Shown: positions 44,268-53,529 of the stretch, one piece after another
How the letters are laid out: every line of letters starts with the position of its first letter
Position numbering within the stretch: the first letter of the stretch is position 1
Source of the DNA: DYRB01 sp963845265
GTDB taxonomy: Bacteria > Pseudomonadota > Gammaproteobacteria > Chromatiales > Chromatiaceae
Reading direction: 5' to 3'
NCBI GenBank assembly: GCA_963845265.1
Contig: CAWJRN010000014.1
Span: 124,001-188,000 of the forward strand
Length of the DNA stretch: 64,000 bases
Notes under the pieces: model-generated
The model's input: the letters and a program-made list of their open reading frames with translations, nothing else
What the model was told of the DNA's origin: nothing
Database searches by the model: none
Made by a program: the position numbers and the translations under genes

Positions 44268-44690
44268 TCAGCTCGGCAGTTCGGCCGGTGCCTCACCACG
44301 GGCCTTCAGGACATCGAAGGGGTCAGGACCCTGGCGCTGATGGCCCGCTGCCTTGAGCCGGTCCAGGTAGTCGAACCAGTAGGGCTGCCAGGCTCGCCCG
44401 AGCTTGTAGAGGTAGCGCCAGTCATAGAGCCCGGAGTTGTGCCCGTCGTCGAAGAAGATCTTCAGGGCATAGGCACCGATCTGGGCCAGGTTGGTGATGT
44501 TGACCCCCTCCTTGCCGACCTGGAGCTTGGCGCTGTCCGGCGAGTGGCCGCGCACCTCCGCCGAGGGCGAGAAGACGCGCAGGTATTCGCAGGGGAGGCG
44601 GAAACGGGCGCCGTCGTCGTAGGCGATCTCCAGGACACGGGATTGCTGGTGGAGTTGGATATCGGTGGGGTTGGGGTGTTGCTCGGCCAT
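44268..44690 (-). CDS. DUF971 protein (gamma-butyrobetaine hydroxylase-like N-terminal domain)
   Basis: The 140-residue protein has the signature of this small zinc-finger-like fold: VLEIAYDDGARFRLPCEYLR, NITNLAQIGAYALKIFFDDG and HNSGLYDWRYLYKLGRAW. It is the stand-alone form found in many bacteria and is not an oxygenase by itself; a role in Fe-S or metal protein assembly has been suggested from gene context in others. The ATG is the first in frame with the conserved N-terminus. It is bounded on both sides by related palindromic repeats. Confidence 0.88.
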   Translation of the reverse strand: MAEQHPNPTDIQLHQQSRVLEIAYDDGARFRLPCEYLRVFSPSAEVRGHSPDSAKLQVGKEGVNITNLAQIGAYALKIFFDDGHNSGLYDWRYLYKLGRAWQPYWFDYLDRLKAAGHQRQGPDPFDVLKARGEAPAELPS

Positions 44691-44719
44691 CGTTGGAAAC
44701 TCTGGGGTTGGGGGCGGGG

Positions 44720-44830
44720 TAGGGTGGATAAGGCGCGCCCTGAGGCGTTTGGGTCAGCTAGGGATCTTGGCGCGCCGCATCCACCGAAGCAGGCCTGAAT
44801 GTGGTGGATGCGGTTCGCTTATCCACCCTG
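44720..44830. repeat. Dispersed double hairpin right of the DUF971 gene
   Basis: GGTGGAT, then AAGGCGCGCC, is matched by GGCGCGCC then GCATCCACC. A second hairpin (GGTGGAT/ATCCACC around GCGGTTCGCTT) follows. The loop CGCTTCGCTT-like core is shared with the copy at 44175. Confidence 0.75.
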
Positions 44831-44841
44831 CGCCCTGCGGT

Positions 44842-45939
44842 TTAGACCAATGCGCCGGCGGCCTTGGCGCGCTCCAGGCGCTGCGTGGTCTCGGCTGGGT
44901 CTGCCGGGCCCTCGGCCTCCGGCCAGCCGGCGCTGTGGCGACGCACCAGGTCGGCGAGGACCTCGACCTGGGCCTGGCTGTCGTTCAGGGCCGGGATATA
45001 GGTGTACTCGCGCCCGCCGGCACCGAGGAAGTAGTCGCGGTTCTCCACCGCGATCTCCTCCAGGGTCTCCAGACAGTCCACCGCGAAGCCGGGGCAGATC
45101 GCCTGGACCGAGCCGACCCCTTCCGCGCCCCAGGCCTTGAGGGTTTCGTCGGTGTAGGGCCGCAGCCACTCCTTGGTGCCCACCCGAGATTGGAAACTCA
45201 ATGCCCAGGCCTCCCGTGGCAGGTCCAGGGCCTGAGTGACCAGACGTGCGGTCTTGTGGCACTGGCAGTGGTAGGGGTCGCCGGCAAGAAAATAATCCTT
45301 GGGGATGCCGTGGAAGGAGAACAACAACCGGTCCGCCCGCCCGTGCCGGTCCCAGTGGTCGCGTACGCTCTGGGCGAGGGCGGCGATGTGGCCTGGGTCG
45401 TCGTGGTATTGGTTGACGGTGCGCAACTCGGGTACCCAGCGCCAGGTCGATAGTTCCCGGGTCACGGCGTCGAAGGTCGAGGCGGTGGTGGTGGCGGAAT
45501 ACTGGGGGTAGAGGGGCAGCACCAGCAGCCGACGGCAGTTGGCGGCCCGCAGTCGCGCCAGGGCATCAGGGATGGAGGGGTTGCCGTAGCGCATCCCCAG
45601 TTCCAGGTGGACGCGGTCGGGCATTGCCTCGTCGAGACGCCGGGCGAGCCCGTCGGCGAGACGCTGGGAGCCGTCCAGCAGGGGCGAGCCGCGCTCGGTC
45701 CAGACCGCCTGGTAGGCCCGGGCGGAGCGGGGCGGGCGAATCCGCAGGATGACCCCGTGCAGGATCAACCACCAGAGGGGCCGCGGTAGCTCCACCACCC
45801 GAGGGTCCCAGAGAAATTCCGCCAGGTAGCGGCGCACGGCCTGGGTGGTGGGGGCGTCCGGGGTGCCGAGGTTGACCAGCAGGACGCCCAGGCGTTCCGG
45901 AGCGTCGTGGCGAAAGTCGGTGAGGTTCTGGAACTTCAT
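44842..45939 (-). CDS. hemH: Ferrochelatase
   Basis: The 365-residue protein inserts Fe(II) into protoporphyrin IX to make protoheme. Motifs include GVLLVNLGTPDAPT near the N-terminus, RYGNPSIPDAL, LLFSFHGIPKDYF (the invariant active-site His of HGIP) and GDPYHCQCHKT, then LSFQSRVGTKEWLRPYT and the late VQAICPGFAVDCLETLEE with the conserved Glu. The length matches Gammaproteobacteria. Cells with cytochrome-rich photosynthetic or respiratory chains need it. It is monocistronic here. Confidence 0.97.
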   Translation of the reverse strand: MKFQNLTDFRHDAPERLGVLLVNLGTPDAPTTQAVRRYLAEFLWDPRVVELPRPLWWLILHGVILRIRPPRSARAYQAVWTERGSPLLDGSQRLADGLARRLDEAMPDRVHLELGMRYGNPSIPDALARLRAANCRRLLVLPLYPQYSATTTASTFDAVTRELSTWRWVPELRTVNQYHDDPGHIAALAQSVRDHWDRHGRADRLLFSFHGIPKDYFLAGDPYHCQCHKTARLVTQALDLPREAWALSFQSRVGTKEWLRPYTDETLKAWGAEGVGSVQAICPGFAVDCLETLEEIAVENRDYFLGAGGREYTYIPALNDSQAQVEVLADLVRRHSAGWPEAEGPADPAETTQRLERAKAAGALV

Positions 45940-46038
45940 GGATAGTCCTTGGGGTCTCGCGTTGGGGCGGGAGTTGGCGGCGTGAACTGCTCTTCTAAGA
46001 TGAAGCGCTCGTCGCCAGGGCCGATCTCTGGGCCGATC

Positions 46039-47008
46039 TTAGGAATGGGCGCGGCGCAGCTTGGCCTCGACCCTGGCCTGGGCGAGCAGACCAGGGTCGA
46101 GAATTCGCGGATAGAGGCGCCAGAGATCGTCGACCAGCAGGGCGTGGCCCAGGGCACTTCGCTCCAGGTCGGCGCGGGTAGCGTCGTCGAGGTCCGGCAG
46201 GGTCAGCAGGTAGGGCGAGAGCCAGGCGACGTAGTCCCCGACCAGCCCTTGGCTGCGCTCGTCGTGCCACTCGGTGCGCAGGCCCAGGGGCGGGAAGGCG
46301 GTGGCGGGCAGGCAGCGCCCGGCGAGCCCTGGTGGGGCACCGGTGGCGAGGCCGACAAGCTGCTCGCCGTCACGGCGGAACCACTGGGTGCTGCGTGGTC
46401 TCGCGGCGGTGTCGTGAACCAGACGTTCCAGGGCCTCGATGTGGGCGAGTCGGTTGTCGTCGGCGGCACCGGCGCAGGTCAGGGTCGGCGAGACGAAGGC
46501 ACGCTCGCCGCGGGCACCGCCAGTCCAATCGATGGCGCCGGTCTGCGCGAGCCTTGCCGGGTTTGAGGCCGGGTGCATCCAGGACGGTGGCGAGCAGGGC
46601 TAGTGGCGCGCCATCGGCATCGAGCAGCCATTGCTCCAGCTCCGGTCCGAGGGTGAAGGGGGCCTGCCCCTGGTGGGCGGCAATCTGGCCGCACAGGGCC
46701 TCGGAGGCCGCGAGCATATGGTTGAGGTCCAGAAGGGGGTTGAGGGGCACCCGGCGCAGCCCCTCGGCCTGGGACCAGACGCCGAAGCGGAAGTACTGCA
46801 ACTGGTCGCTGTCGCCGTCGCCGCTCCACAGACCCCGGGGCGGGTGGGCGAGGATCTGCACCTGCCAGTTGACGCCGTCGATGCTAAGCGCGCGGGCGTC
46901 GTCGGTCTTAACCAGGGCGACTACGCCGAGGAAGGGGTTGACCCGGCGCAGGCCGTAGCAGCGCGCTGCCGGGGCTGCCTGGTGCGCAGGTGCTGCCGTC
47001 GCTCCCAC
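46039..47008 (-). pseudogene. Unrecognised gene downstream of hemerythrin, frameshifted
   Basis: Two frames join into one protein of about 320 residues. The first, from a GTG at 47008, reads CYGLRRVNPFLGVVALVKTD and LVLNPLLDLNH-like sequence (RRVPLNPLLDLNHMLAASEA) up to LLATVLDA near 46575. The second goes on ASNPARLAQTGAIDWTGG and FVSPTLTCAGAADDN. The break needs one base. I do not recognise a family. It begins seven bases after the hemerythrin stop, so it was probably cotranscribed. Confidence 0.6.
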
Positions 47009-47015
47009 GCCGGGA

Positions 47016-47567
47016 TCAGGCCTTGGCCTGCTCGGCCAGGGCTTGGAACAGGGCCCGGTAGCGAGCAGGGTCCGGCGTGTCGAACAGCGGGTCGTCCACC
47101 TTGGGGCTGGCGGCATCCAGTTCTGCCCAATCGGCCGCGGAGAGGCGCTCCAGGGCCAGGGGGAAGGCCTCCTGATCCTCGGTGTTCATGTGGTTCCAAA
47201 GGGTCTGCACCAGTTCGCGCCCCTGGGCCTCGACCTCCTCCCGCAGCAGCACGTCGCCGTGCACGATGCCGTCCAAAGAGGCGCGGAAGCGTCGATTCAT
47301 CTGCGGCAATAGCGCGTGCTGGTTCATCAAGATACCAAGCACCATGGGGCTCTCGCCGGCGGAGTCGATCAGACGCTGGAAGACGAGGTCCTCGCTGGGG
47401 TGATGAATCTGGTCGGCGTAGCTCTCTATGTAATCGAGCATCTCGCACACCAATTCGAAATCGGGTTCACGACCCTCATGGAAGCGGTCGAGCAGGTTGC
47501 CCAGCAGTGTCAGGACCTGAGCCAGGTTGCGGTGGTCACGATTGAGACGTTCGAGTAACGGGTACAT
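47016..47567 (-). CDS. Hemerythrin-domain protein
   Basis: The 183-residue protein has the iron-ligand pattern of a four-helix hemerythrin: LNRDHRN (first His), ADQIHHPSEDLVF (His and Glu), MNQHALLPQM (His) and WNHMNTEDQEAFPL (His and Asp/Glu). Such proteins bind O2 or NO, or repair iron centres. The start at MYPLLERLNRD follows GGAGGAAGGG. An upstream in-frame ATG adds 40 residues without family similarity. It is followed by the frameshifted unknown gene. Confidence 0.88.
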   Translation of the reverse strand: MYPLLERLNRDHRNLAQVLTLLGNLLDRFHEGREPDFELVCEMLDYIESYADQIHHPSEDLVFQRLIDSAGESPMVLGILMNQHALLPQMNRRFRASLDGIVHGDVLLREEVEAQGRELVQTLWNHMNTEDQEAFPLALERLSAADWAELDAASPKVDDPLFDTPDPARYRALFQALAEQAKA

Positions 47568-47737
47568 TGCCCTTCCTCCGATACGGGGGTGATGGCGGGA
47601 GGGAACAGCGCCGGTCGCGCCGATGTTCGCGATTTGGACTCGACCCGCGTTAAGGTCTTCGCTCGCGGCAGGTTTGGAGTATGGCACCGAGACGGGCGTT
47701 TCCCAACCGGTAAGGTCACTGCCACGGCGAATCCGCT

Positions 47738-47940
47738 CTAGCCCTCATGCGCGTGGAGGGACGGCGAACGGGGCCGAGAGTTGTCGGGCCTGCGCAAGTG
47801 GCAACCGTTCTCGATGGTCCAGTGGCGGCGGTTGAAGGTCAGCACCGCTGCGGCGTCGGCGCTCGCTGGGGTATGGCTGGTGAGGCCGTAGACGGTTTCG
47901 GTCGTGGTCTTGCCGACGATGTCGACGGATTCGAGCAGCT
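47738..47940 (-). mobile_element. ISAs1-family transposase remnant
   Basis: A minus-strand frame reads TETVYGLTSHTPASADAAAV and LTFNRRHWTIENGCHLR, the C-terminal part of ISAs1-family transposases (GLTS and HW.IEN motifs). It has no start and no matching ends. It lies between the V-ATPase operon end and the hemerythrin gene. Confidence 0.65.
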
Positions 47941-47952
47941 ACCGGTGCCGAA

Positions 47953-48582
47953 TCAGGCGGCGCTGTCAGCGTGTTCGCGCAAGAGCTTGACCTGGAACAG
48001 GGTGTTGCGCTCTTCCTCCTCCAGCGCCGACTGGATGAAGTGAATGGTCCGGCGGTAGCGGGGGATGATGTTGTACTTCAGGGCGTTGACGCGCTTTTGC
48101 GCCTTGCGTTGCTCTTCCATGAGTCTGTGGAGGGCGATTTCCACCTCGGCCAATTGGGCAAGTAGCACCGCCGCCTTTGACAGGTTCTCCCTGGTATTGT
48201 CGAAGCTTGCATCGGTGCCCAACAATCCAACAGGTTTTAGCGGCAGGCGCTCCGCCGAGACGGATGGGTACTCGACCCCGAGGCTGCGTCGCGGCAGGAT
48301 GTCGATGCGCAGGGGGGGCTCGGCGCCGAGGGCGGCCTGGTGGACGCCGCGACTACCCATACGCAGGTGGGTGATGCTCAGGCAACGATAGGCATCATCC
48401 AGGGCCTTCTCCGCATCCTCGCGGAGTTGCCGATAGGCGCCAATCCGCTCATAGACCAATCGGGTCAGAAGCTCACGCTTACGCTCGAGGAGATCATGCC
48501 CCTGTTCGAGGAACTTGGTCTGCTTTTTGAGGGTGAGCAGCGTGTTCTTGGTCGGCGGGACCTTGATGAGTTGTTGTGCCAT
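47953..48582 (-). CDS. atpD: V/A-type ATPase subunit D (first operon)
   Basis: The 209-residue protein starts MAQQLIKVPPTKNTLLTLKK and has the two long helices of the central-shaft subunit, ending ERNTLFQVKLLREHADSAA. It forms the rotor axle with subunit F inside the A3B3 hexamer. It is the last gene of the operon, 110 bases after subunit B. A short insert with Pro/Gly in the middle (about residues 80-110) lies in the globular part. Confidence 0.92.
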   Translation of the reverse strand: MAQQLIKVPPTKNTLLTLKKQTKFLEQGHDLLERKRELLTRLVYERIGAYRQLREDAEKALDDAYRCLSITHLRMGSRGVHQAALGAEPPLRIDILPRRSLGVEYPSVSAERLPLKPVGLLGTDASFDNTRENLSKAAVLLAQLAEVEIALHRLMEEQRKAQKRVNALKYNIIPRYRRTIHFIQSALEEEERNTLFQVKLLREHADSAA

Positions 48583-48692
48583 GGGAGCTGTCCGCGGGTT
48601 TAGGCAGGAGGGCGCAGTGATTTTCGGTCTGGCCGCGCACGCAAAGGTTGGACTGGAGCCGATTTCATGGACGGCCCCAGGATTTTCCCCGG

Positions 48693-50072
48693 CTAGTCGG
48701 TCCCCTGGTAATACTTCGCCAAGTCGGTCTCCTGCATACGGGTCAGCATGTCCCGCGGGAAGGAACTCATCAACTCCCAGGCGAGGTTGAGCGTCGCCTC
48801 GATGCTGCGGTCCTCGGCCTCGCCCTGCCCGACGAATTTGGTATCGAATAGATCGGCGAACTTGAGGTAGCGCCGGTCACGCTCGGACAGTTCGTCGGCA
48901 CCGATGATCGACGCCAGGTTGCGGGTCTCCAGTGCCCGTGCATAGAGGGCGTAGATCTGGGCAGCGACCCTGGGGTGGTCTTCCCGTGTGTCGTCCTTGC
49001 CGATGCCGTCCTTCATCAGGCGCGAGAGACTGGGCGAGATATGCACCGGCGGATAGACACCCTGGTTGTGCAACTCTCGGGACAGCACGATCTGGCCCTC
49101 TGTGATGTAGCCGGTGAGGTCCGGGATCGGGTGGGTAATGTCGTCCGACGGCATCGAGACCACGGGCATCATGGTGATGGAGCCGTGGCGGTTGTGGATG
49201 CGCCCGCAGCGCTCGTAGATCTCTGCCAGGTCGGAATAGAGGTAGCCGGGATAGCCCTTGCGGGCCGGGACGTCACCCTTGGCGGTGGCCACTTCGCGCA
49301 GTGCCTCGGCGTAGTAGGTCATGTCCGTCATGATCACCAGCACGTGGCGGTCCAGGTCGTAGGCCAGGTACTCGGCGGCGGTCAGGGCGGTGCGTGGCAG
49401 GGTCAGGCGTTCGACCGGGGGGTCATCGGCCAGGTTGATGAACATGACCACGTTGCGCAGTACGCCGGAGTTGGCGAATTCGTCGCGGAAGAACTTGGCG
49501 TCGGCGTAGGACACACCCATGGCGGCGAAGACGATGGAGAAGCTGGACTCCTGATCGACCAACCGGGCCTGGCGCACGATCTGGGCGGCCAGGCGGTTAT
49601 GCGGCAGGCCGGAGCCGGAGAAGATCGGCAGCTTCTGCCCGCGCACCAGGGAGTTGAGCCCGTCGATGGTGGAGATGCCGGTCTGGATGAACTCGCGGGG
49701 ATAGTTGCGGGCCGCCGGGTTGATGGCGGACCCGCTGACGGCGCGGCGGGTGTTGGACAGGATCGGCGGGCGACCGTCTCTGGGTTCGCCCAGGCCGTTG
49801 AACTCGCGGCCTAGGATCTCAGGCGACAGGGCGATCTCCACCGGTTGGTCGAGGAAGCGAATCCAGGTCGAGTCGAGGTCGAGGTCGTCCGTACCCTCGA
49901 AGACGAGGATCAGGGCCTCACCCTCGGCACAGCGAATGACCTGGCCGTTGCGTTTGATGCCGGCGTGATCGAGGATCTCGACCCGGTCACCAAAGGCGAC
50001 CCCGGCGGTGCCCTGGGTCACCAGGAGCCCGCCGCGGGCCTCACTGACCGTCCGGTACTCTTTGGTACTCAT
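48693..50072 (-). CDS. atpB: V/A-type ATPase subunit B (first operon)
   Basis: The 459-residue non-catalytic nucleotide-binding subunit has the B-subunit pattern: FIQTGISTIDGLNSLVRGQK, PIFSGSGLPHNRLAAQIVRQ, where the P-loop is replaced as in all B subunits, and LTYYAEALREV-like DMTYYAEALREVATAKGDVP. The start at MSTKEYRTVSEARGG overlaps the subunit A stop (TGATG). It alternates with A subunits in the hexamer. It is 60% or so of the usual pattern by eye and looks intact. Confidence 0.95.
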   Translation of the reverse strand: MSTKEYRTVSEARGGLLVTQGTAGVAFGDRVEILDHAGIKRNGQVIRCAEGEALILVFEGTDDLDLDSTWIRFLDQPVEIALSPEILGREFNGLGEPRDGRPPILSNTRRAVSGSAINPAARNYPREFIQTGISTIDGLNSLVRGQKLPIFSGSGLPHNRLAAQIVRQARLVDQESSFSIVFAAMGVSYADAKFFRDEFANSGVLRNVVMFINLADDPPVERLTLPRTALTAAEYLAYDLDRHVLVIMTDMTYYAEALREVATAKGDVPARKGYPGYLYSDLAEIYERCGRIHNRHGSITMMPVVSMPSDDITHPIPDLTGYITEGQIVLSRELHNQGVYPPVHISPSLSRLMKDGIGKDDTREDHPRVAAQIYALYARALETRNLASIIGADELSERDRRYLKFADLFDTKFVGQGEAEDRSIEATLNLAWELMSSFPRDMLTRMQETDLAKYYQGTD

Positions 50073-51868
50073 CAGGCGTGGTCCCCTTGCTTGGCGTATT
50101 CGAGGCGAATCTGTTCCAGAGCTTGCTCGCACTCGGAGTGGAAGGCGAGGATGGCGTCGATCTGGTCGCTGTTGAACGTCGATTTACAGCGCCTGGCCTT
50201 GGCCAGCATGGGCAGATCCTGCAACTCCTGTACGGGCACCCCCAGATCTATCAGGGCTGCCCCCAGGTCATAGATCGTCAGGGTCAGGTCGAGCAGGGCG
50301 AACTGCTTCTTGGGAGAGCAGAAGGTGTCCACCGGGTCCAGGGCGCTCTGTTGCAGCACCGCCTCCTTGATCAGGCTGGCCCCCTCCAACTCCCAGCGTT
50401 GGGCGTGGGACAGGGCCTCGGGGCCCACCAGGTTGACGATGCGTGACAGCTCGGAGTCCCGCGCCAGCAGGGCAAGGGCCTGGGTGCGACGCTTCTCCCA
50501 GTTGCGGTCCACCTCCTTGGCCCACCACTGTGCGGCGGTGCCCACGTGGCCGGAGAAGCTGGTCACCCAGTCGATGGACGGGTAGTGGCGGGCGTCGGCA
50601 AGCTCTTTGGACAGGGCCCAGAAGGTCTCGATGATGTCCTTGGTGTGGCTCGTGACCGGCTCGGAGAAGTCACCGCCCGGAGGCGAGACGGCCCCGATCA
50701 GGGTCACGGAGCCACTCGACCCGGCATAGGTCTCGACGCGACCGGCGCGCTCGTAGACCGCCGCTAGGCGTGAGGCCAGGTAGGCCGGGTAGCCCTCTTC
50801 GACAGGCATCTGCCCCAGGCGCCCGGAGACCTCGCGCAGCGCCTCGGCCCAGCGACTGGTGGAGTCGGCCAGCATGACCACGTCGTAGCCCATGTCGCGG
50901 TAATACTCCGCCATGGTCATACCGACGTAGATCGACGCCTCGCGGGCCACCACCGGCATGTTGGAGGTGTTGGCGACCAGCAGGGTGCGCTCCATCAGCT
51001 TGCGCCCCGTGTAGGGGTCGTCCAGGGTCGGGAAGGTCTCCAGCACGTCCACCAGCTCGTTACCGCGCTCGCCGCAGCCGACATAGACCACGATGTCCGC
51101 GTTCGACCAGCGGGCGATCTGTTGCTGTACCACCGTCTTGCCGGCGCCGAAGGGCCCGGGGACAGCACCCTTGCCGCCCTTGAGTTGGGGGAAGAAGGTG
51201 TCGATCACCCGTTGCCCGGTGATGAGGGGCGAGATACCGTCGTCGCGTTTGAGATACGGCCTGGGCTTGCGCACCGGCCAGCGTTGGTAGAGGCTGAGGC
51301 GGTGCCGCTGCCCAGCGGCGGTCCGCACGTGGGCGATGGTGGCCTCCAGGTCGTAGTCCCCGGGAGGTGCGAGTTCCTCGAGTCGGCCGCTGACGCCCGG
51401 TGGCACCAGGATGCGATGCACGATGCTAGCGGTCTCTTGCACCGTCCCCAGCACCACCCCCGGGCTCACCTCTGCGTCGGTCTCCAGCTCCGGATTGGGG
51501 GTGAACTCCCAGACCTTGCTGCGATCCAGCGCGGGGATGCTCAAGCCACGGCGGATATAGTCGCCGGACTCCAGGGCGATCTTCTCCAGGGGCCGTTGTA
51601 CCCCGTCGAAGATGCCGCCCATGAGTCCGGGGCCCAACTCCACGGACAGGGGCCAGCCCAATCCTACCGCCGGCTCGCCGGGGCGCACCCCGTCGGTTGA
51701 CTCGTAGGTCTGCACCACCGCCTGACGCCCTTTGAGCGAGATGACCTCGCCGAATAGGCCGTATTCGCCGATCTTGACCTGCTCCCCATTGCGGATGCCA
51801 GGCAGGTCGATGGTGACGATGGGGCCGTTGATGTCGCGGATGACACCGATTCGTTTCGTATCGCTCAT
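50072..51868 (-). CDS. atpA: V/A-type ATPase catalytic subunit A (first operon)
   Basis: The 598-residue subunit has the Walker A GPFGAGKTV at residues 238-246, the catalytic Glu region CGERGNELVDVL, and the Walker B-like MLADSTSRWAEALREVSGRL. The bulge domain of V/A-type A subunits is present at about residues 120-210. It hydrolyses or makes ATP in the peripheral sector. The order and overlaps (A-B TGATG) indicate one operon. All hallmark motifs are intact, so this operon is likely functional. Confidence 0.97.
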   Translation of the reverse strand: MSDTKRIGVIRDINGPIVTIDLPGIRNGEQVKIGEYGLFGEVISLKGRQAVVQTYESTDGVRPGEPAVGLGWPLSVELGPGLMGGIFDGVQRPLEKIALESGDYIRRGLSIPALDRSKVWEFTPNPELETDAEVSPGVVLGTVQETASIVHRILVPPGVSGRLEELAPPGDYDLEATIAHVRTAAGQRHRLSLYQRWPVRKPRPYLKRDDGISPLITGQRVIDTFFPQLKGGKGAVPGPFGAGKTVVQQQIARWSNADIVVYVGCGERGNELVDVLETFPTLDDPYTGRKLMERTLLVANTSNMPVVAREASIYVGMTMAEYYRDMGYDVVMLADSTSRWAEALREVSGRLGQMPVEEGYPAYLASRLAAVYERAGRVETYAGSSGSVTLIGAVSPPGGDFSEPVTSHTKDIIETFWALSKELADARHYPSIDWVTSFSGHVGTAAQWWAKEVDRNWEKRRTQALALLARDSELSRIVNLVGPEALSHAQRWELEGASLIKEAVLQQSALDPVDTFCSPKKQFALLDLTLTIYDLGAALIDLGVPVQELQDLPMLAKARRCKSTFNSDQIDAILAFHSECEQALEQIRLEYAKQGDHA

Positions 51869-51872
51869 GGTC

Positions 51873-52511
51873 TCACCCGGTGAACAGATTGCCGGTGTCG
51901 AAGCCGGTGGGCAGCAGGCGCTCGAGAATGACCTGCTGAACGCGGGAACGCAGCCGCTCCAGTCGGCCCTCGAAGGTGTTGTCCACCCGCACGGTGTTGT
52001 CCGCGTTGGTGACCAGGATGCCGGCCAGGGTTACAACGGGTTCCTCGGCCAGGGTGACGGTGCGCCCGGGGGCTGCGGCCGCGCACAGCGCGCTCCAGTC
52101 ACCCGCCAGTTGGCGCAGGTCATGGGCGTTGGCAGCGACCACCAAGTCGCCCTCGATTTCCGATGCTGCGGCGCTCAGCAGTGCCTGGAGAAAGGCGCTA
52201 TAGGCGGGTGCATCCGATTTGAGGGCCTCCGTGCGCTCCGTGAGGCGTCGTTCGACATCCTTGACCAAGTTCCAGCGTACCCGGTCCACCTGGCTCTGCA
52301 TCTTCAGTTCGCTGGCCTGCACCTGCTGGCGGAAGGTCCGATCGCCGAGGGATCTGGCGATGGCCTCCTCGCGCTGCTCGCGCAACCGCAGGCGTTCCGC
52401 GGACTCGCGCAGGATGCCGTCGCGCTTGCGCTCGGCGCCCTCGCGATACGAGGTCGCGAGGCGTTCCGCCCGGGCCAGAATCGCCCGTTCGAGATCTTGT
52501 ACCTGATTCAC
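51873..52511 (-). CDS. atpE: V/A-type ATPase subunit E (first operon)
   Basis: The 212-residue protein has an N-terminal coiled coil (NQVQDLERAILARAERLATS to REQREEAIARSLGD) and a C-terminal globular part with VTLAGILVTNADNTVRVDNT. With subunit G/H it forms the peripheral stalk. The gene starts within the stop of subunit F (ATGA) and is followed by A. Its tail is ordinary, without the repeats found in the paralogue at 61342. Confidence 0.9.
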   Translation of the reverse strand: MNQVQDLERAILARAERLATSYREGAERKRDGILRESAERLRLREQREEAIARSLGDRTFRQQVQASELKMQSQVDRVRWNLVKDVERRLTERTEALKSDAPAYSAFLQALLSAAASEIEGDLVVAANAHDLRQLAGDWSALCAAAAPGRTVTLAEEPVVTLAGILVTNADNTVRVDNTFEGRLERLRSRVQQVILERLLPTGFDTGNLFTG

Positions 52512-52864
52512 GATGACTCCCGTGAGGTCATGGTTGAGGTGCCGAACAAGGCTTGCAGACGGGCTGCAACCTCGCTGGCAAGCCGTGGCGGCTCCTTCAG
52601 CGGCGGTATGGCGATCACCACGATACGCCCACCCTCGCGGCGGACCTGGGCCAGGGCCGGGATGTCCGCCGCCATAATGTGGTCGTCCACAATGGCAAAG
52701 GCCTTGCTCTGGGTCCGGATCAGCTCGCGAAACACTTGTTCCACGACCCCTGGTTCGGGGTTGGAGAAGGTCTCGAACCCGATGAGTCGGAAACCGTCCG
52801 CCAGGCTTTCGTCGCCCAGGAACAGCATCCGCGTCGGTCGACCGTGTTCGGCGTCGGCGCTCAT
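52508..52864 (-). CDS. atpF: V/A-type ATPase subunit F (first operon)
   Basis: The 118-residue product shows the small Rossmann-like F fold: MLFLGDESLADGFRLIGFET and AFAIVDDHIMAADIPAL, then IVVIAIPPLKEPPR. It caps the central stalk with subunit D. It lies between K and E, overlapping E. Confidence 0.88.
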   Translation of the reverse strand: MSADAEHGRPTRMLFLGDESLADGFRLIGFETFSNPEPGVVEQVFRELIRTQSKAFAIVDDHIMAADIPALAQVRREGGRIVVIAIPPLKEPPRLASEVAARLQALFGTSTMTSRESS

Positions 52865-52883
52865 GTGGGTATCCTTGCGGCGC

Positions 52884-53330
52884 CTAGATCTTGTTCAGCA
52901 ACAGGATACTGATGACCAGGCCGTAGATGGCGATACCCTCCGCCAGCCCCAGATAGATCAGGGTGCGGCCGAGGGTCTCGGGCTTCTCGGTGATGGCGGC
53001 CAGGGACGCTGCACCGATCGGTCCCACGGCGATCCCGGCGCCGATGGTGGACAGCCCGGTAGGGATGCCAACGCCGAGCATGGCGAGCCCCATGCCGGTG
53101 GAGATCTCGGTGACGGTTGCCGTAACGACCTCGGTCTGGGCCATCGCATCGGAGACGCCGAGCAGCAGGAGCCCCAGTTGTGCCCCGATGAAGGCAACCA
53201 GCTGCATGCCCATGGCCGGCTTGTACCAAGGACGGATACGCTGGCTGAGGTTCGGGCGGATCTCCAGAACGATCCCCGAGACGATCAAGCCGAGAATGGC
53301 GAAGGACATGAGGGCGACGAGCCAGTACAT
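52884..53330 (-). CDS. atpK: V/A-type ATPase subunit K (c ring), extended (first operon)
   Basis: The 148-residue protein ends with the usual two-helix hairpin. GLAEGIAIYGLVIS holds the ion-binding Glu at residue 131, and the first helix of the hairpin is MGLAMLGVGIPTGLSTIGAG. Two further hydrophobic segments precede it (MYWLVALMSFAILGLIVSGI and VAFIGAQLGLLLLGVSDAMA), twice the normal number. The Gln/Thr residues of Na+-binding V-type c subunits are not present, so H+ is the likely ion. The second extra segment ends AMAQ, which could be a signal-peptidase site. Confidence 0.88.
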   Translation of the reverse strand: MYWLVALMSFAILGLIVSGIVLEIRPNLSQRIRPWYKPAMGMQLVAFIGAQLGLLLLGVSDAMAQTEVVTATVTEISTGMGLAMLGVGIPTGLSTIGAGIAVGPIGAASLAAITEKPETLGRTLIYLGLAEGIAIYGLVISILLLNKI

Positions 53331-53529
53331 GGAATACTCCTAAGGATTGATTGGACTTACGGTTGGTCCGCTGTGGGGGAACCGCTTGGCGGTTGGCCGG
53401 CAGTGCGGGGTTTGTTGCCAGTGACTCGGGTCACGACCTTGACCCGGGCGTGGGGGATATTGGGACTCTGAGGGTCCACTTGCTCAATACGACCTCTGCG
53501 AATACGTGTCCCATGGGATAGATGCCCGC

